Assembly (NCBI RefSeq): GCF_000238275.3
Contig: NZ_AHCF03000003.1
Location: 372,001 to 436,000, forward strand
Source: Pseudoalteromonas undina
GTDB lineage: Bacteria; Pseudomonadota; Gammaproteobacteria; Enterobacterales; Alteromonadaceae
Length of the DNA: 64,000 nt
Reading direction: 5' to 3'
Below, piece by piece: positions 63,227 to 64,000 of the stretch. Position numbers and translations under genes: made by a program. The stretch's first letter is position 1, and each line of letters begins with the position of its first letter. The notes under the pieces are model-generated. The model saw only the letters and a list, made by a program, of their open reading frames with translations, did not search any database and was not told the origin of the DNA.

Positions 63227-63271
63227 TACTAACAGATTGAATTTAATTATCTTTAATTTAATTTGTTAGTA
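63227..63271. promoter_or_regulatory. Imperfect palindrome upstream of the porin gene
   Basis: TACTAACA (63227) and TGTTAGTA (63264) enclose AT-rich arms that pair further with some G-T pairs. It could be a binding site or an RNA hairpin in the porin leader. Confidence 0.45.
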
Positions 63272-63353
63272 AATACGAGTTATTAATAAACAATCAAGGT
63301 TTTTATATATTTAAGCTACTGTTGTATATGTACACAATTTACTCAATCAACTA

Positions 63354-63370
63354 TTAGTCTATTAGACTAA
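63354..63370. promoter_or_regulatory. 17-bp palindrome between porin and acs
   Basis: TTAGTCTA-T-TAGACTAA is perfectly symmetric around one base, about 200 bases from both starts. It looks like a dimeric regulator's operator; the regulator is unknown. The rest of the 417-base gap 63152-63568 shows nothing else clear. Confidence 0.45.
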
Positions 63371-63568
63371 GGTTTAATAATTATTGAAGGCTCATATACT
63401 TTTATTTAATAGTATGTTTTTTATGTAAATAAGGTGTAGCCATGAGGATTATAGATAAGATAATCGTTGTTTGAACCCAGATACAACTAATGTCTAATAT
63501 TTAATAGTGCACTGCTGAGTAATCCTTGATGAAAAGCCTAAGGCAAGTAATATAAATTGGAGACTAAT

Positions 63569-64000
63569 ATGTCACAAAGTATCTATCCAGTTCCTGCGCA
63601 GATAAAAAACGCAGCGCTCGTCGATAATGAAAAATATAATACGATGTATAAACAGTCTATTGAAGACCCTGAAGGGTTTTGGGCTGAGCACGGTAAGCGT
63701 CTTGACTGGTTTACTCCATATTCAAAAGTAAAAAACACTTCATTTGACAAAGGCCATATCAATATTAAATGGTATGAAGATGGCTACCTGAATGCCTCTT
63801 ATAACTGTATTGATCGTCACTTAAAAACAAAAGCGGATAAAGTAGCATTAATTTGGGAAGGTGATGATCCTTCACAAAGCGAAAATATCACCTACCAACA
63901 GCTACATGATGAAGTGGCAAAGTTTGCCAATGGTTTAAAAAAATTAGGTGTTAAAAAAGGTGACCGTGTAGCCATTTATATGCCAATGAGCCCGCAAGCT
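63569..64000 (+). CDS. acs: Acetyl-CoA synthetase, N-terminal part (cut by window end)
   Basis: The first 144 codons of an acetate-CoA ligase. The opening [47 protein letters not shown], then [40 protein letters not shown] and [17 protein letters not shown] match Acs closely. The enzyme activates acetate through an acetyl-AMP intermediate and is cytoplasmic. A GGAGA ribosome site precedes ATG. The gene continues beyond the window. Confidence 0.95.
   Translation, partial: MSQSIYPVPAQIKNAALVDNEKYNTMYKQSIEDPEGFWAEHGKRLDWFTPYSKVKNTSFDKGHINIKWYEDGYLNASYNCIDRHLKTKADKVALIWEGDDPSQSENITYQQLHDEVAKFANGLKKLGVKKGDRVAIYMPMSPQA

Overview
The window looks like chromosome of a marine gammaproteobacterium of the Alteromonadales, most probably Pseudoalteromonas. 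This rests on low-to-moderate GC, on gene orders (guaB-guaA, smp/serB/radA, serA-rpiA-ygfA, metK/tkt, ftsB-ispD-ispF-truD-surE-pcm-nlpD-rpoS) and on the protein sequences themselves. Names come from motif recognition only; no database search was run.

Layout. 1-6136: housekeeping genes (3' end of proB, a membrane-anchored glutaredoxin, gltX, a CPBP-type membrane protease, an RcsF-like lipoprotein, a DUF3581-like protein, a DEAD-box helicase). 6137-9500: an accessory block of small genes separated by attC-like sites, with no integrase in the window; it looks like a small integron-cassette cluster (CALIN) and carries a HEPN-domain protein and a GNAT acetyltransferase, and it ends at a heptanucleotide tandem repeat. 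9504-31902: metabolism and information genes (a MetJ-box-linked MTHFR-like gene, an M16 protease, an XRE regulator, cysE, xseA, guaBA, tRNA-Trp, holD-like/rimI, a hybrid histidine kinase, prfC, argS, pdxH, tatD-like, smp, serB). 31899-45091: a large two-PilZ protein, radA, serA-rpiA-ygfA, metK, tkt, ppnP, hpf. 45234-50786: an Nramp-like transporter without the usual metal motifs, a second small accessory island (hypotheticals, GNAT, a GNAT remnant next to a 57-bp inverted-repeat element), and a MoxR/VWA pair. 50848-59549: the ftsB-to-recA cluster. 59658-64000: a TonB-dependent siderophore receptor with a Fur-like box, a DcaP-like porin, and the start of acs.

Main discovery. The ancestral gammaproteobacterial order nlpD-rpoS-mutS-pncC(cinA)-recA is broken here. 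rpoS is intact to about codon 199 and then runs directly into the early part of pncC. The sigma-factor regions 3 and 4, all of mutS and the first codons of pncC are absent. A single deletion near 58030-58033 explains this. It predicts loss of RpoS, and of mismatch repair unless mutS lies elsewhere, while the SOS-controlled recA directly downstream is intact.

Other threads. Four intergenic tandem arrays of 7-bp units (GAACCTC-type at 9429 and, inverted, at 46474; GAACCTA-type at 28523; TAGCTGA-type at 37212) recur across the window; one of them abuts the pdxH ribosome binding site. MetJ-type operators precede both metK and the MTHFR-like gene, which ties the latter to methionine metabolism.
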